In this document: positions 1 through 7,031 of the stretch, in pieces
Layout of the letters: each line of letters starts with the position of its first letter
How positions within the stretch are numbered: position 1 is the stretch's first letter
Assembly (NCBI GenBank): GCA_024304855.1
Contig: JAMWZG010000012.1
Location: forward strand, 1-32,898
Source: Paracoccaceae bacterium
GTDB lineage: Bacteria > Pseudomonadota > Alphaproteobacteria > Rhodobacterales > Rhodobacteraceae
Direction: 5' to 3'
Length of the DNA: 32,898 nucleotides
Program-made: the position numbers and the translations under genes
Notes under the pieces: model-generated
Seen by the model: the letters and a program-made list of their open reading frames with translations, nothing else
The model's database searches: none
What the model was told of the DNA's origin: nothing

Positions 1-194
1 AAGAGCGTGCCCGCGTTCGAGGCCTGCAACGCCTGCCGCGTGCGGGCCAGACGATAGCGGCGCAGGCGGTCATGGTCGATGCGGCGTTCGAAATCCACGG
101 TGGTGTGGCCCCAGGCTGGCAGGCGTTCGCGCCATTCCCAGTTGGGTTCCAGATCTTGCGGGGTCAGCAGGTTCGGCATCAGGGCACGTGACAT
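1..194 (-). CDS. M24-family metallopeptidase-like protein, N-terminal part (runs off the window)
   Basis: The reading frame opens with ATG at 194 behind a good AGGAG-type ribosome site at about 201-208 and stays open to the window edge, giving 64 residues. The N-terminus (MSRALMPNLLTPQDLEPNW, later RLRRYRLARTRQAL) resembles the leader and first helix of prolidase/creatinase-type M24 proteins, including the DddP-like branch common in roseobacters. The catalytic metal-binding part lies outside the window, so the family call rests on resemblance of the N-terminus only. It lies 64 bp downstream of the dehydrogenase gene on the same strand, probably in the same operon as the regulator and that dehydrogenase. 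Substrate is unknown; a role in the catabolic pathway of the locus is inference. Confidence 0.55.
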   Translation of the reverse strand, partial: MSRALMPNLLTPQDLEPNWEWRERLPAWGHTTVDFERRIDHDRLRRYRLARTRQALQASNAGTL

Positions 195-258
195 GAATAT
201 CTCCTCCGGATGCGGGGGTTCCGCACCGTTTCTTGCGTTTTATCAGTAGTTTAGTGGA

Positions 259-1068
259 TTACTGGATGCACCAGCCGCCATCTATGTGGATCATCTGGCC
301 GGTCATGTAATCGCTGTCGTCGCTGGCCAGGAACGAGGCCGTGCCGACGATATCACGCGGATAGGACACGCGCTTGATCTGCAAGGCATCGCGCACGATG
401 TCGTCATAGGCCTGGCCCTCACGGTCCTTGAAACCGATCTCGACCAGATCCTTGTCCAACTGTTCCCAGAGCGGGGTGACGACCACGCCGGGCGCATAGC
501 CGTTGACGGTGATGTTATGTTCGGCAAGGCCAATCGCCCCGCAATGGGTCAGCGCCAGACAGCCGTATTTCGAGGTGCAGTAGACCGTCACATCCACCAA
601 AGGCTTGCGCGACGCGATGGAGCCCACGTTGATCAGCTTGTAGGGATGCCCCTCCATCGGACCTTGGGCGATCATCTGGCGGGCGGTTTCCTGCATCCCC
701 AGCCACATGGCTTTGGTGTTGACGTTCATGATCATGTCCCAGTTATCCTCATCAATATCCATGAAGAACCGGGGCTTGTTCAGACCTGCGTTGAACAGAC
801 CCACGTTGATCGTCCCGAAAGCCTTGACCGTTGCGGCAACGGCGGCGGCATTGTCGGCGCGCTGGGTCACATCCATCCGCACGGCGATGGCGCGGCCATT
901 TCCGGCTTCATTGATGCGGGATGCCACCTCTTGTGCGGCGTCCAGATCCAGATCGCCGATGCAGACATTGGCGCCCTGACTGGCGAAAGCCTCGGCATTG
1001 GCGGCGCCCATGCCGCGCGCGGCACCTGTGATCAGGATGTTTTTCCCCTTGAGGCGGTTCGGGTCCAT
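259..1068 (-). CDS. short-chain dehydrogenase/reductase (SDR), sugar or polyol type
   Basis: This is a classical SDR of 269 residues. The cofactor motif TGAARGMG is at residues 14-21, an acidic D39 at the end of strand 2 points to NAD rather than NADP, and the catalytic triad is S150, Y163 and K167 in the usual spacing. The NNAG motif reads FNAG. The start at 1068 is chosen because it sits just after a GGGAGGA ribosome site and gives the normal SDR N-terminus; the frame stays open further upstream but into the neighbouring gene. It lies 11 bp behind the HTH/solute-binding regulator, so the two are probably cotranscribed. It is clearly paralogous to the SDR at 4152-4949: both carry NAG-x-NKP and WEQ-x-D-x-DL-x-EIG stretches. 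A polyol or sugar oxidation role is inferred from the sugar transporter alongside; the substrate cannot be read from sequence. Confidence 0.93.
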   Translation of the reverse strand: MDPNRLKGKNILITGAARGMGAANAEAFASQGANVCIGDLDLDAAQEVASRINEAGNGRAIAVRMDVTQRADNAAAVAATVKAFGTINVGLFNAGLNKPRFFMDIDEDNWDMIMNVNTKAMWLGMQETARQMIAQGPMEGHPYKLINVGSIASRKPLVDVTVYCTSKYGCLALTHCGAIGLAEHNITVNGYAPGVVVTPLWEQLDKDLVEIGFKDREGQAYDDIVRDALQIKRVSYPRDIVGTASFLASDDSDYMTGQMIHIDGGWCIQ

Positions 1069-1079
1069 GGTGTTCCTCC

Positions 1080-2915
1080 CTACGTGACCTTGTGTCGTAA
1101 AATCTGTTCGGCCTGCGCCTGCACCCGCGCCAAGGCCACGCGCGGGGTGACGATCCCGCGCAGCATGTCGTGCAGTTCCAGCCCGCACAGGCGGATGATG
1201 TCCGAGATCTGCGGGATCGGCGGGCGCGGCCAGAATTGCAGCTCGTCCCGCCAGGACATCTGATCGACCAGTTCAAAGATGGGCGACAGGCGGCGCACCT
1301 CGGGGTCGGCCCCGACGGAATAGCGCGGCGCGGTGCGGCTGCCGTTCTGGGCATAAAGTTTCTGCGCCGCGGGCGAGGTGAAGGCCACCAGCGCCTCGAC
1401 CGCGTCATCGAGCCTGTCTTCCGCCAGATTGGAGGGGATGCACAGGACATAGCCGCCCACCGGCGCGATCGGCGCGCCTTCAGGCCCGTGCGGATGCGGC
1501 AGATAGCCGGTGTTCCCATGGGCCGGGCAGCTTTCGTCCAATTCGAAATAGGGGGCCAGCAGCGTGTAGCCGTAAGCCATCGCGACCTGCCCCGCGCCAT
1601 AGGGTCGGATCCGTTCGAACCAGGACATCGACAGAATGTCGGGGGGCGAATATTTCAGCAATTCCATCAGGTAATCCGCCGCCGCATGGGCGCGGTCCGT
1701 GTCCAGCATCGGGCGGAAGCTGCGCCCGGCCAGCGTGTCGGCGTCATAGCCGCCCGCGATTTCCGGAATGTCGATGATGGGCTGGCCAAAGGCCGCACAG
1801 GTCATCATGAAGGTATGACCCAGAGCCGTGCCGCGCGCGGCATTCCAGGCCACGCCATAGCGCCCGCGCCGGGGATTGTGGAAATGCCGCGCGGCTGCGA
1901 TCACGGCCTCGGTGGTGGTCGGCGGTTCCAGTCCGTCGGCGGCGAACAGATCCTTGCGATAGAACATCAACTCGGGCGTGGTCTGGCTGGGCACGCCGAA
2001 CGGACGCCCACCCCAATGCGCCGCACGCCAGCCTGCGGTGTGGAAATCCGCCGGATCCAGCCGGGCCACATCCATGATCGAATCCAGCGGGCGGATCACG
2101 CCCTTGTCCGCGAATTCGCCCACCCAGGGCAGATCGACGGCGATCAGGTCATAGCGGCTTTTGGGCCGGTCGGCGTTGCGCAAAGCCTCTTCATACAGCC
2201 GGTCGATGGAGAAGGCGCGCTGATGAATATCGGTGCCGACCATCTGCTCGAACTGCCGCTTCAACCCCTCCATCACCATGAAGGTCGGATCGCCATGCAC
2301 CAGAATGCGCAGGCCGCCGGGCAGTTTCAGCGGCTGGGGCAGGGCCGTCGGCGGGGCGATGGTGGCCGTGCCCGGCTGATAGGAGCCGCCGAAATAGTAA
2401 TCCGCGGATTCGGACGTGCTCTCGGCACCGCCAAAGGTGGTGCGGATCATCCGGTCGATCCGGTCGGCCATCTGGTTGACACTCTCCAGCAGGCGGGTGC
2501 TGGGATGCAGGGAGTAGGACTTGCCGGTGCGGGTGCGGGCGCGCCGTTCCACCAGCCCTGCATCCTGGATCTCGGCCAGCTTGCGCGTGGCCGTCGCATA
2601 GGGCACCCCCGCCGCCGCAACCATGGCCGAGGGCGAGACCATCCGCCCCTCGATATGGTTGCGCAACAGATGCAGCAGCATGTTCAGATGCGGGTTCGGC
2701 GTGTTGGGATCAATGGTGCTGTCCAACTCGACCGACAGGTTCATGAGGAACTCGACGACCTGCTTCAGCTCGGGGCTGGCCGGGATCGTGGACGGGGTCG
2801 CGGACCCGGAGGGCGCGAATTGTCCAAAACGATCATGTCCTGCCATGAGGTGCTGCATCTTATCCAACCGGACGGGGGCGCTGAGGCCGCGTCGCTTGCC
2901 AATCATTTGTCTCAT
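1080..2915 (-). CDS. transcriptional regulator with winged-helix domain fused to an extracellular solute-binding-protein domain
   Basis: A protein of about 610 residues. The N-terminal third carries a winged-helix DNA-binding segment (around codons 2500-2700, with SPSAMVAAAGVPYATATRK as the recognition helix region and GLVERR before the wing). The C-terminal two thirds look like a family 1 (MalE/UgpB-like) solute-binding protein, with RYDLIAVDLPWVGEFADKG and APVGGYVLCIPSNL as typical stretches. There is no signal peptide, so the binding domain should be cytoplasmic and act as a ligand sensor. The frame is open up to a TTG at 2963, but that would run through a candidate operator. ATG codons at 2915 and 2906 are more likely starts, though neither has a strong ribosome site. 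The gene is divergent from the sugar ABC operon and 11 bp upstream of an SDR. Control of both flanks is inferred. Confidence 0.85.
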   Translation of the reverse strand: MRQMIGKRRGLSAPVRLDKMQHLMAGHDRFGQFAPSGSATPSTIPASPELKQVVEFLMNLSVELDSTIDPNTPNPHLNMLLHLLRNHIEGRMVSPSAMVAAAGVPYATATRKLAEIQDAGLVERRARTRTGKSYSLHPSTRLLESVNQMADRIDRMIRTTFGGAESTSESADYYFGGSYQPGTATIAPPTALPQPLKLPGGLRILVHGDPTFMVMEGLKRQFEQMVGTDIHQRAFSIDRLYEEALRNADRPKSRYDLIAVDLPWVGEFADKGVIRPLDSIMDVARLDPADFHTAGWRAAHWGGRPFGVPSQTTPELMFYRKDLFAADGLEPPTTTEAVIAAARHFHNPRRGRYGVAWNAARGTALGHTFMMTCAAFGQPIIDIPEIAGGYDADTLAGRSFRPMLDTDRAHAAADYLMELLKYSPPDILSMSWFERIRPYGAGQVAMAYGYTLLAPYFELDESCPAHGNTGYLPHPHGPEGAPIAPVGGYVLCIPSNLAEDRLDDAVEALVAFTSPAAQKLYAQNGSRTAPRYSVGADPEVRRLSPIFELVDQMSWRDELQFWPRPPIPQISDIIRLCGLELHDMLRGIVTPRVALARVQAQAEQILRHKVT

Positions 2916-2957
2916 CCCAAGCTGATCAATTTGATATCCGGCCAGTATCGCAAAAAA

Positions 2958-2991
2958 ATCCAAAATGGATATTCATAAATCCGGAATGGAT
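2958..2991. promoter_or_regulatory. tandem inverted-repeat boxes, candidate operator pair
   Basis: Two 13-bp boxes of form ATCC-N5-GGAT lie at 2958-2970 (ATCCAAAATGGAT, perfect 5-bp arms) and 2979-2991 (ATCCGGAATGGAT). Their starts are 21 bp apart, two turns of B-DNA, which would place two bound dimers on the same face. They are in the divergent region between the HTH/solute-binding regulator and the sugar-transport operon. Assignment as the regulator's binding site is inference from position and symmetry. Confidence 0.55.
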
Positions 2992-3118
2992 AATTTTGCA
3001 GCGTTCACGCCGGGTAAAATCGCGCTGGATAAGGGGGCGTTTGCGCCGGGTGAGGATCACCTGAGGCTGGGAGGTCGCCTGCAAACGTGACACAATAACC
3101 GATGGGAGGAACCCGAGA

Positions 3119-4069
3119 ATGAAAGTGACACTGAAGGTCGCGCTGACTTGCACGACGGCACTGTTCGCAACCGCCGCCGCCGCCGAGACGATGACGATCG
3201 GCATCACGCAGAACAACGTGGGCGTTGACAGCTATCAGACGACCTATGAGCAGGCGTTCATCGCCGCCGCCGAGGCGAACCCGGATGTCGAGGTTGTCGT
3301 TCTGGATGCAGGCGGCGATGTGGCCCGCCAGATCGCCCAGATGGAAGACCTGATCCAGCAGGAAGTGGACGCCATCATCATCTGGCCCACCAATGGCGAG
3401 GCGGTGATCCCGGCCGTGCGCAAGGCGCATAGCGCGGGCATCCCGGTCGTCGTCACCAATTCCAACATTGCCGAGCAGGGCTTCGATTTCGTGGCCTCCT
3501 TCTCGGGGCCGGACAATGTCACCCAGGGCGCGCGCGCCGCCGAGATCATGTGCGACAAGTTCAAGGACATGGGCATCGAATCCGAGGCCCGCGTGGTGCA
3601 GATTTCCGGCCAACCCGGTTACACCACCGCCATCGAGCGGCAGAAGGGTTTCGACGACCGCCTGCCAGAGGTCTGCCCCGATGTGACGCTGGTGGAAACG
3701 CAGCCCGGCGACTGGAACCGCGAGAAGTCGCAGCAGGTGATGGAAGCCTTTCTTGTGAAATATGATGACATCGACGGTGTTTACGCCGGTGATGACAACA
3801 TGGGCGTGGGCGCGCTGAACGCGGCCAAGGCGGCGGGACGCGAGGGGATCATCTTCGTCGGCGCCACCAATTTCGCCGTGGGCTATGACGCGATGGCGGC
3901 GGGCGAGTATTGGGGCTCGATCTACCAATCTCCGGTCGATGATGCCGAAGCCGCGCTCAAGACCGCGATCGACATCCTGAACGGCGAGGAGTTGCCCTTC
4001 CTCAACTATTTCGACACGCCGAAGATCACGCAGGACAACATGGACGAGTTCACCAAACCCGTCTTCTGA
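3119..4069 (+). CDS. sugar ABC transporter, periplasmic substrate-binding protein (ribose/RbsB class)
   Basis: A 316-residue exported protein. It begins with a Sec signal peptide (residues 1 to about 22, ending in AAAAET) and continues as a type I periplasmic binding protein of the Peripla_BP_4 class. Supporting stretches are GDVARQIAQMEDLIQQEVDAII, IWPTNGEAVIPAVRKAHSAG and YAGDDNMGVGALNAAKAAG. The start at 3119 follows a GGGAGGA ribosome site at 3104-3110. It is the first gene of the plus-strand operon and would deliver ligand to the two permeases and the ATPase downstream. Presence of an RbsB-class receptor points to a monosaccharide or polyol; which one is unknown. A GC-rich hairpin directly after the gene (4086-4109) is typical of the abundant receptor gene in such operons. 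Confidence 0.95.
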   Translation: MKVTLKVALTCTTALFATAAAAETMTIGITQNNVGVDSYQTTYEQAFIAAAEANPDVEVVVLDAGGDVARQIAQMEDLIQQEVDAIIIWPTNGEAVIPAVRKAHSAGIPVVVTNSNIAEQGFDFVASFSGPDNVTQGARAAEIMCDKFKDMGIESEARVVQISGQPGYTTAIERQKGFDDRLPEVCPDVTLVETQPGDWNREKSQQVMEAFLVKYDDIDGVYAGDDNMGVGALNAAKAAGREGIIFVGATNFAVGYDAMAAGEYWGSIYQSPVDDAEAALKTAIDILNGEELPFLNYFDTPKITQDNMDEFTKPVF

Positions 4070-4085
4070 TCTCCTCTCACGGGAT

Positions 4086-4109
4086 GCGCGGGGCAAGGTT
4101 GCCCTGCGC
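4086..4109 (+). terminator. intercistronic hairpin after the binding-protein gene
   Basis: GCGC-G-GGGCAA (4086-4096) pairs with TTGCCC-T-GCGC (4099-4109) with a very short loop and only a weak T-rich tail (GTTTCGT). It lies between the receptor gene and the downstream SDR. In ABC operons such hairpins usually stabilise the receptor message or give partial termination so that the receptor is made in excess. Confidence 0.45.
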
Positions 4110-4151
4110 GTTTCGTGTTCCATGCATAGAAAAAGTTGACGGAGGTGCGGA

Positions 4152-4949
4152 ATGTCGCGTGTTGCGGGACGTTGCTGTATTGTGACGGGGGCGGCCCAGG
4201 GGATCGGTCGCGCCATAGGAGAGGCGCTGCTGGATGAGGGCGCGCATGTGTGTTTTGCCGACATCAACGCCACCAAAGTGGCCGCCGTCGCCAAGGCCAA
4301 TGCCGCGCGGGCCGCATCGACCGGGGCCAGAGTGACCCATGCCGCCGTCGATGTCACCGACCGTGCGCAGGTGCGGGCGATGATTGCGCAGGCGGTCGGG
4401 GCCTTGGGCCGGCTGGATGTGATGTTCAACAATGCGGGCGTGAACAAGCCGATGAATTTCCTCGACGTGACCGAGGAGAACTGGAATTTCATCATGGGAA
4501 TCAACGGGCTTGGTTGCATGATCGGAATGCAGGAAGCCGCGCGCCAGATGATCGCCCAAGGCGGCGGCGGCAAGATCGTCAACACCGCCAGCGTGGCCAG
4601 CCGTCAGGGGTTCGACAATGTCGCCCCCTATTGCGCCAGCAAATGGGCCGTCGTGTCGCTGACCCAGTCGGGCGCGCGCGATCTGGCCAAGCATGACATC
4701 ACGGTGACGGGGTTCGCCCCCGGTGTGGTGGCAACCGAGATGTGGGAGCAGGTCGATCACGATCTGCTGGAGATCGGTGCCGCGACCCGCCCCGGTCAGG
4801 CGATGGAGGAATTCTCGGCGCAGATCCTGCGCGGGCGTGTGGCCAAACCTGCGGACATCACCGGCACAACGACCTTTCTTGCGTCGCGTGACAGCGACTA
4901 CATGACAGGGCAGATCATCATGATCGATGGGGGAATGACCCTAGTGTAG
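4152..4949 (+). CDS. short-chain dehydrogenase/reductase (SDR), second copy in the sugar locus
   Basis: A 265-residue classical SDR. TGAAQGIG is at residues 12-19, D37 suggests NAD use, NNAG is at 93-96, and the catalytic S147, Y160 and K164 are in normal spacing. The C-terminal SDSDYMTGQ stretch is nearly the same as in the SDR at 259-1068, and both share NKP after the NAG motif, so they are paralogs on opposite arms of one divergent locus. It is placed between the binding-protein gene and the permease genes, so it belongs to the transport operon. The ribosome site is GGAGGTG at 4141-4147. A role in oxidising the imported sugar, polyol or its product is inferred. Two related SDRs could catalyse successive steps or act on epimers. 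Confidence 0.93.
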   Translation: MSRVAGRCCIVTGAAQGIGRAIGEALLDEGAHVCFADINATKVAAVAKANAARAASTGARVTHAAVDVTDRAQVRAMIAQAVGALGRLDVMFNNAGVNKPMNFLDVTEENWNFIMGINGLGCMIGMQEAARQMIAQGGGGKIVNTASVASRQGFDNVAPYCASKWAVVSLTQSGARDLAKHDITVTGFAPGVVATEMWEQVDHDLLEIGAATRPGQAMEEFSAQILRGRVAKPADITGTTTFLASRDSDYMTGQIIMIDGGMTLV

Positions 4950-4950
4950 A

Positions 4951-4996
4951 GCATGTTGCGCAAAAGTGGGAACCGGTTTCGCGGGAAAAAACATGC
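4951..4996. repeat. palindromic intergenic repeat of alphaproteobacterial type
   Basis: A 46-bp unit begins GCATGTT (4951-4957) and ends AACATGC (4990-4996), with inner GCGCAAAAGTGGGAACCGG and TTTCGCG. The combination GCATGTT-GCGCAAAAGTGGGAACCGGTTT is familiar as a dispersed palindromic unit in many alphaproteobacterial genomes. Only one copy was noticed in this window. It lies inside the operon between the SDR and the first permease gene and can fold into an imperfect hairpin in the mRNA. Confidence 0.6.
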
Positions 4997-5041
4997 TGAA
5001 AAAACGGCACCCGCCGACACCGAGGGGGGAGAGAGAATGAC

Positions 5042-6016
5042 ATGGCAGACATGACCAAACAGGGGATCGGCAGACTCCTTGCGAAACAGGGTATCCTGAT
5101 CGCCTTTGCGATCTTCATGATCGGGTTCGCGCTGGCCAATCAACGCTTCATCGCGATTGACAACATTTCGGGCGTGATCCGGTCCTCGGCCATTCTGGGC
5201 GTGATGGCGCTGGGCGTCACCTTTGTCGTGATCGGGGGCAACTTTGATCTGTCGGTGGGATCCATGATGTCACTCTCCACCATCGTGGTGCTGGATCTGC
5301 ATGACAAGATCGGCCCCGCGCTGGCCATTCCGGCCATGTTCGCCCTGACCCTGGCGCTGGGGGCCTTCATCGGGTTTCTGGTGGGCTATATGAAGCTGAA
5401 TTCGCTGATCGTGACGCTGGGGATGCTGTCGGCGATCCATGGTCTGACCCTGACATGGTCGGGCGGCAAGAACATGGACATTGCCGACAAGGCGGGAACA
5501 TGGTTCGCGGTCTTCGGGCAGGGGCGGGTGCTGGGCGTGCCGGTGCCGATCCTGATCTTCGCGGGCCTGGCGATCATCCTTGGCATCGTGCTGTCGCGCA
5601 CCGCCTTCGGGCGGAAGGTCTATGCCGTGGGCGGCAACGGGCAGGCCGCGACCTTCTCGGGCATCCCGCGGGCGCGGATCGTGTTCCTGACCTATGTGCT
5701 GTCGTCCTTCTGCGTGGCCGTGGCAGGGCTGTTGCAGGCCAGCCGCAGCCTGGGCAGCCAGAACACCGTGGGGCAGGGGATGGAGTTGCAGGTGCTGGCC
5801 GCCGTCATTCTGGGCGGCGCGTCCCTGATGGGCGGGTCCGGCACCATCTTCAAGACGGTGATCGGCGTGCTGATCCTTGGCTTTATCCAGAATGGACTGC
5901 TGCTGATGGGACTGGCCTTTTATGTCCAATATGTCGTGACCTGGGGCATCATCATCCTGGCCGTCTGGCTGGATGTCGCAGCAAAGCGGGGCCGCCTGTG
6001 GTCCCCCACCGCATGA
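5042..6016 (+). CDS. sugar ABC transporter permease (RbsC class)
   Basis: A 324-residue polytopic inner-membrane protein of the branched-chain/ribose permease superfamily (BPD_transp_2). Hydrophobic segments run through its length. The stretch FVVIGGNFDLSVGSMMSLS near residue 65 matches the conserved G-x-DLSVG motif of RbsC proteins, and VLAAVILGGASLMGGSGTI near residue 250 is the EAA-like contact loop that meets the ATPase. The start at 5042 is close to a GGGGGAGAGAG ribosome site; an in-frame ATG at 5051 is possible. It is followed 13 bp later by a second, different permease, so the channel is probably a heterodimer. Confidence 0.94.
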   Translation: MADMTKQGIGRLLAKQGILIAFAIFMIGFALANQRFIAIDNISGVIRSSAILGVMALGVTFVVIGGNFDLSVGSMMSLSTIVVLDLHDKIGPALAIPAMFALTLALGAFIGFLVGYMKLNSLIVTLGMLSAIHGLTLTWSGGKNMDIADKAGTWFAVFGQGRVLGVPVPILIFAGLAIILGIVLSRTAFGRKVYAVGGNGQAATFSGIPRARIVFLTYVLSSFCVAVAGLLQASRSLGSQNTVGQGMELQVLAAVILGGASLMGGSGTIFKTVIGVLILGFIQNGLLLMGLAFYVQYVVTWGIIILAVWLDVAAKRGRLWSPTA

Positions 6017-6029
6017 GGGAGGGGTGCCG

Positions 6030-7031
6030 ATGACAACCGCACGCAGAAAAGACGCGCTGAAACACGGGGCGATCTGGGGCTTCATCCTTGTCGAACTGGC
6101 TTTCTTCTCCATCGCGGGGGAATTCCTCGCAGTCTCGGACAAGGCCTTCATGGATTTCGACAACATGCTGCTATTGCTCAAGCAATCGGCCCCCATAGGG
6201 ATCATCGCGCTGGGCATGACGATCATCATGATCAACGGCAATATCGACCTGAGCGTGGGGGCCACCTATGCGCTGTCGGCCATCGTGCTGCTGGACAGCA
6301 TGACATGGCCGGCGTTGCAGGCGATGGGCGACTGGGCCATTCCGCTGGCCTGGGGGCTGGCGCTGCTGACGGGCACGGTTCTGGGGGCGCTCAACGGGTT
6401 GATCGTGTGGAAAACCGGGGTCGATGCCTTCATCGTCACGCTGGGGTCGATGCTGGGCTATCGCGGTCTGGTCTTCATGATCAACGGCGAGCAGCCGACC
6501 AGCCACCTGAACTGGACGCTGGTGGATTTTGCCGAGGCGCAGTTTCTGGGTCTGCATACCGCCACATGGTTCCTGCTGATGGCGGCACTGGCGCTGTGGC
6601 TGTTGATGACGCGCACGGTGCATGGGCGCAACGCCTATGCCATCGGCAACAACCGCGAGGCGGCGGTGAATGCGGGCATCCGGGTCGGTCCCCACATGAT
6701 GTGGAATTTCGTGCTGATCGGCTTTCTGGCGGCGCTGTCGGCGGTGGTCTTCTACTCCGAGAGCGGCTCGGTCAATCCCAATGACGGGATGCTGTTCGAA
6801 CTCTGGGCGATCACGGCGGTGGTGCTGGGCGGCACCAAGCTGACGGGGGGCTATGGCTCGATCCTGTCCACGCTGGGCGGCGTGATCGCGATCCAGTTGC
6901 TGCGCAAGGGGTTGGGCCATATCGGGGCCGCGACCGAGACGGTCAATCTGGTGATCGGCCTGATCCTGATTGCCGTGCTGTTGCTGGACCGCCAGTTGAA
7001 CCGCAAGGGCAAAGAGGAGTTGAAGATATGA
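6030..7031 (+). CDS. sugar ABC transporter permease (RbsC class), second subunit
   Basis: A 333-residue membrane protein of the same superfamily as its upstream neighbour. It carries IIMINGNIDLSVGATYALS around residue 70 (the DLSVG motif) and ITAVVLGGTKLTGGYGSIL around residue 260. The frame opens earlier inside the preceding gene, but ATG 6030 has a clear GGGAGGGG site at 6017-6024 and gives a normal cytoplasmic N-terminus. Its last four bases overlap the ATPase start (ATGA, 7028-7031), which indicates translational coupling. The two permeases are diverged from each other, consistent with a heteromeric channel. Confidence 0.94.
   Translation: MTTARRKDALKHGAIWGFILVELAFFSIAGEFLAVSDKAFMDFDNMLLLLKQSAPIGIIALGMTIIMINGNIDLSVGATYALSAIVLLDSMTWPALQAMGDWAIPLAWGLALLTGTVLGALNGLIVWKTGVDAFIVTLGSMLGYRGLVFMINGEQPTSHLNWTLVDFAEAQFLGLHTATWFLLMAALALWLLMTRTVHGRNAYAIGNNREAAVNAGIRVGPHMMWNFVLIGFLAALSAVVFYSESGSVNPNDGMLFELWAITAVVLGGTKLTGGYGSILSTLGGVIAIQLLRKGLGHIGAATETVNLVIGLILIAVLLLDRQLNRKGKEELKI

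Noticed and set aside
286..1263. Long plus-strand open frames opposite the SDR and the regulator (286-1263 and 1170-2978).
   Set aside because: They are antisense frames of well-recognised genes, with His/Arg/Gly-rich composition typical of GC-rich shadow frames.
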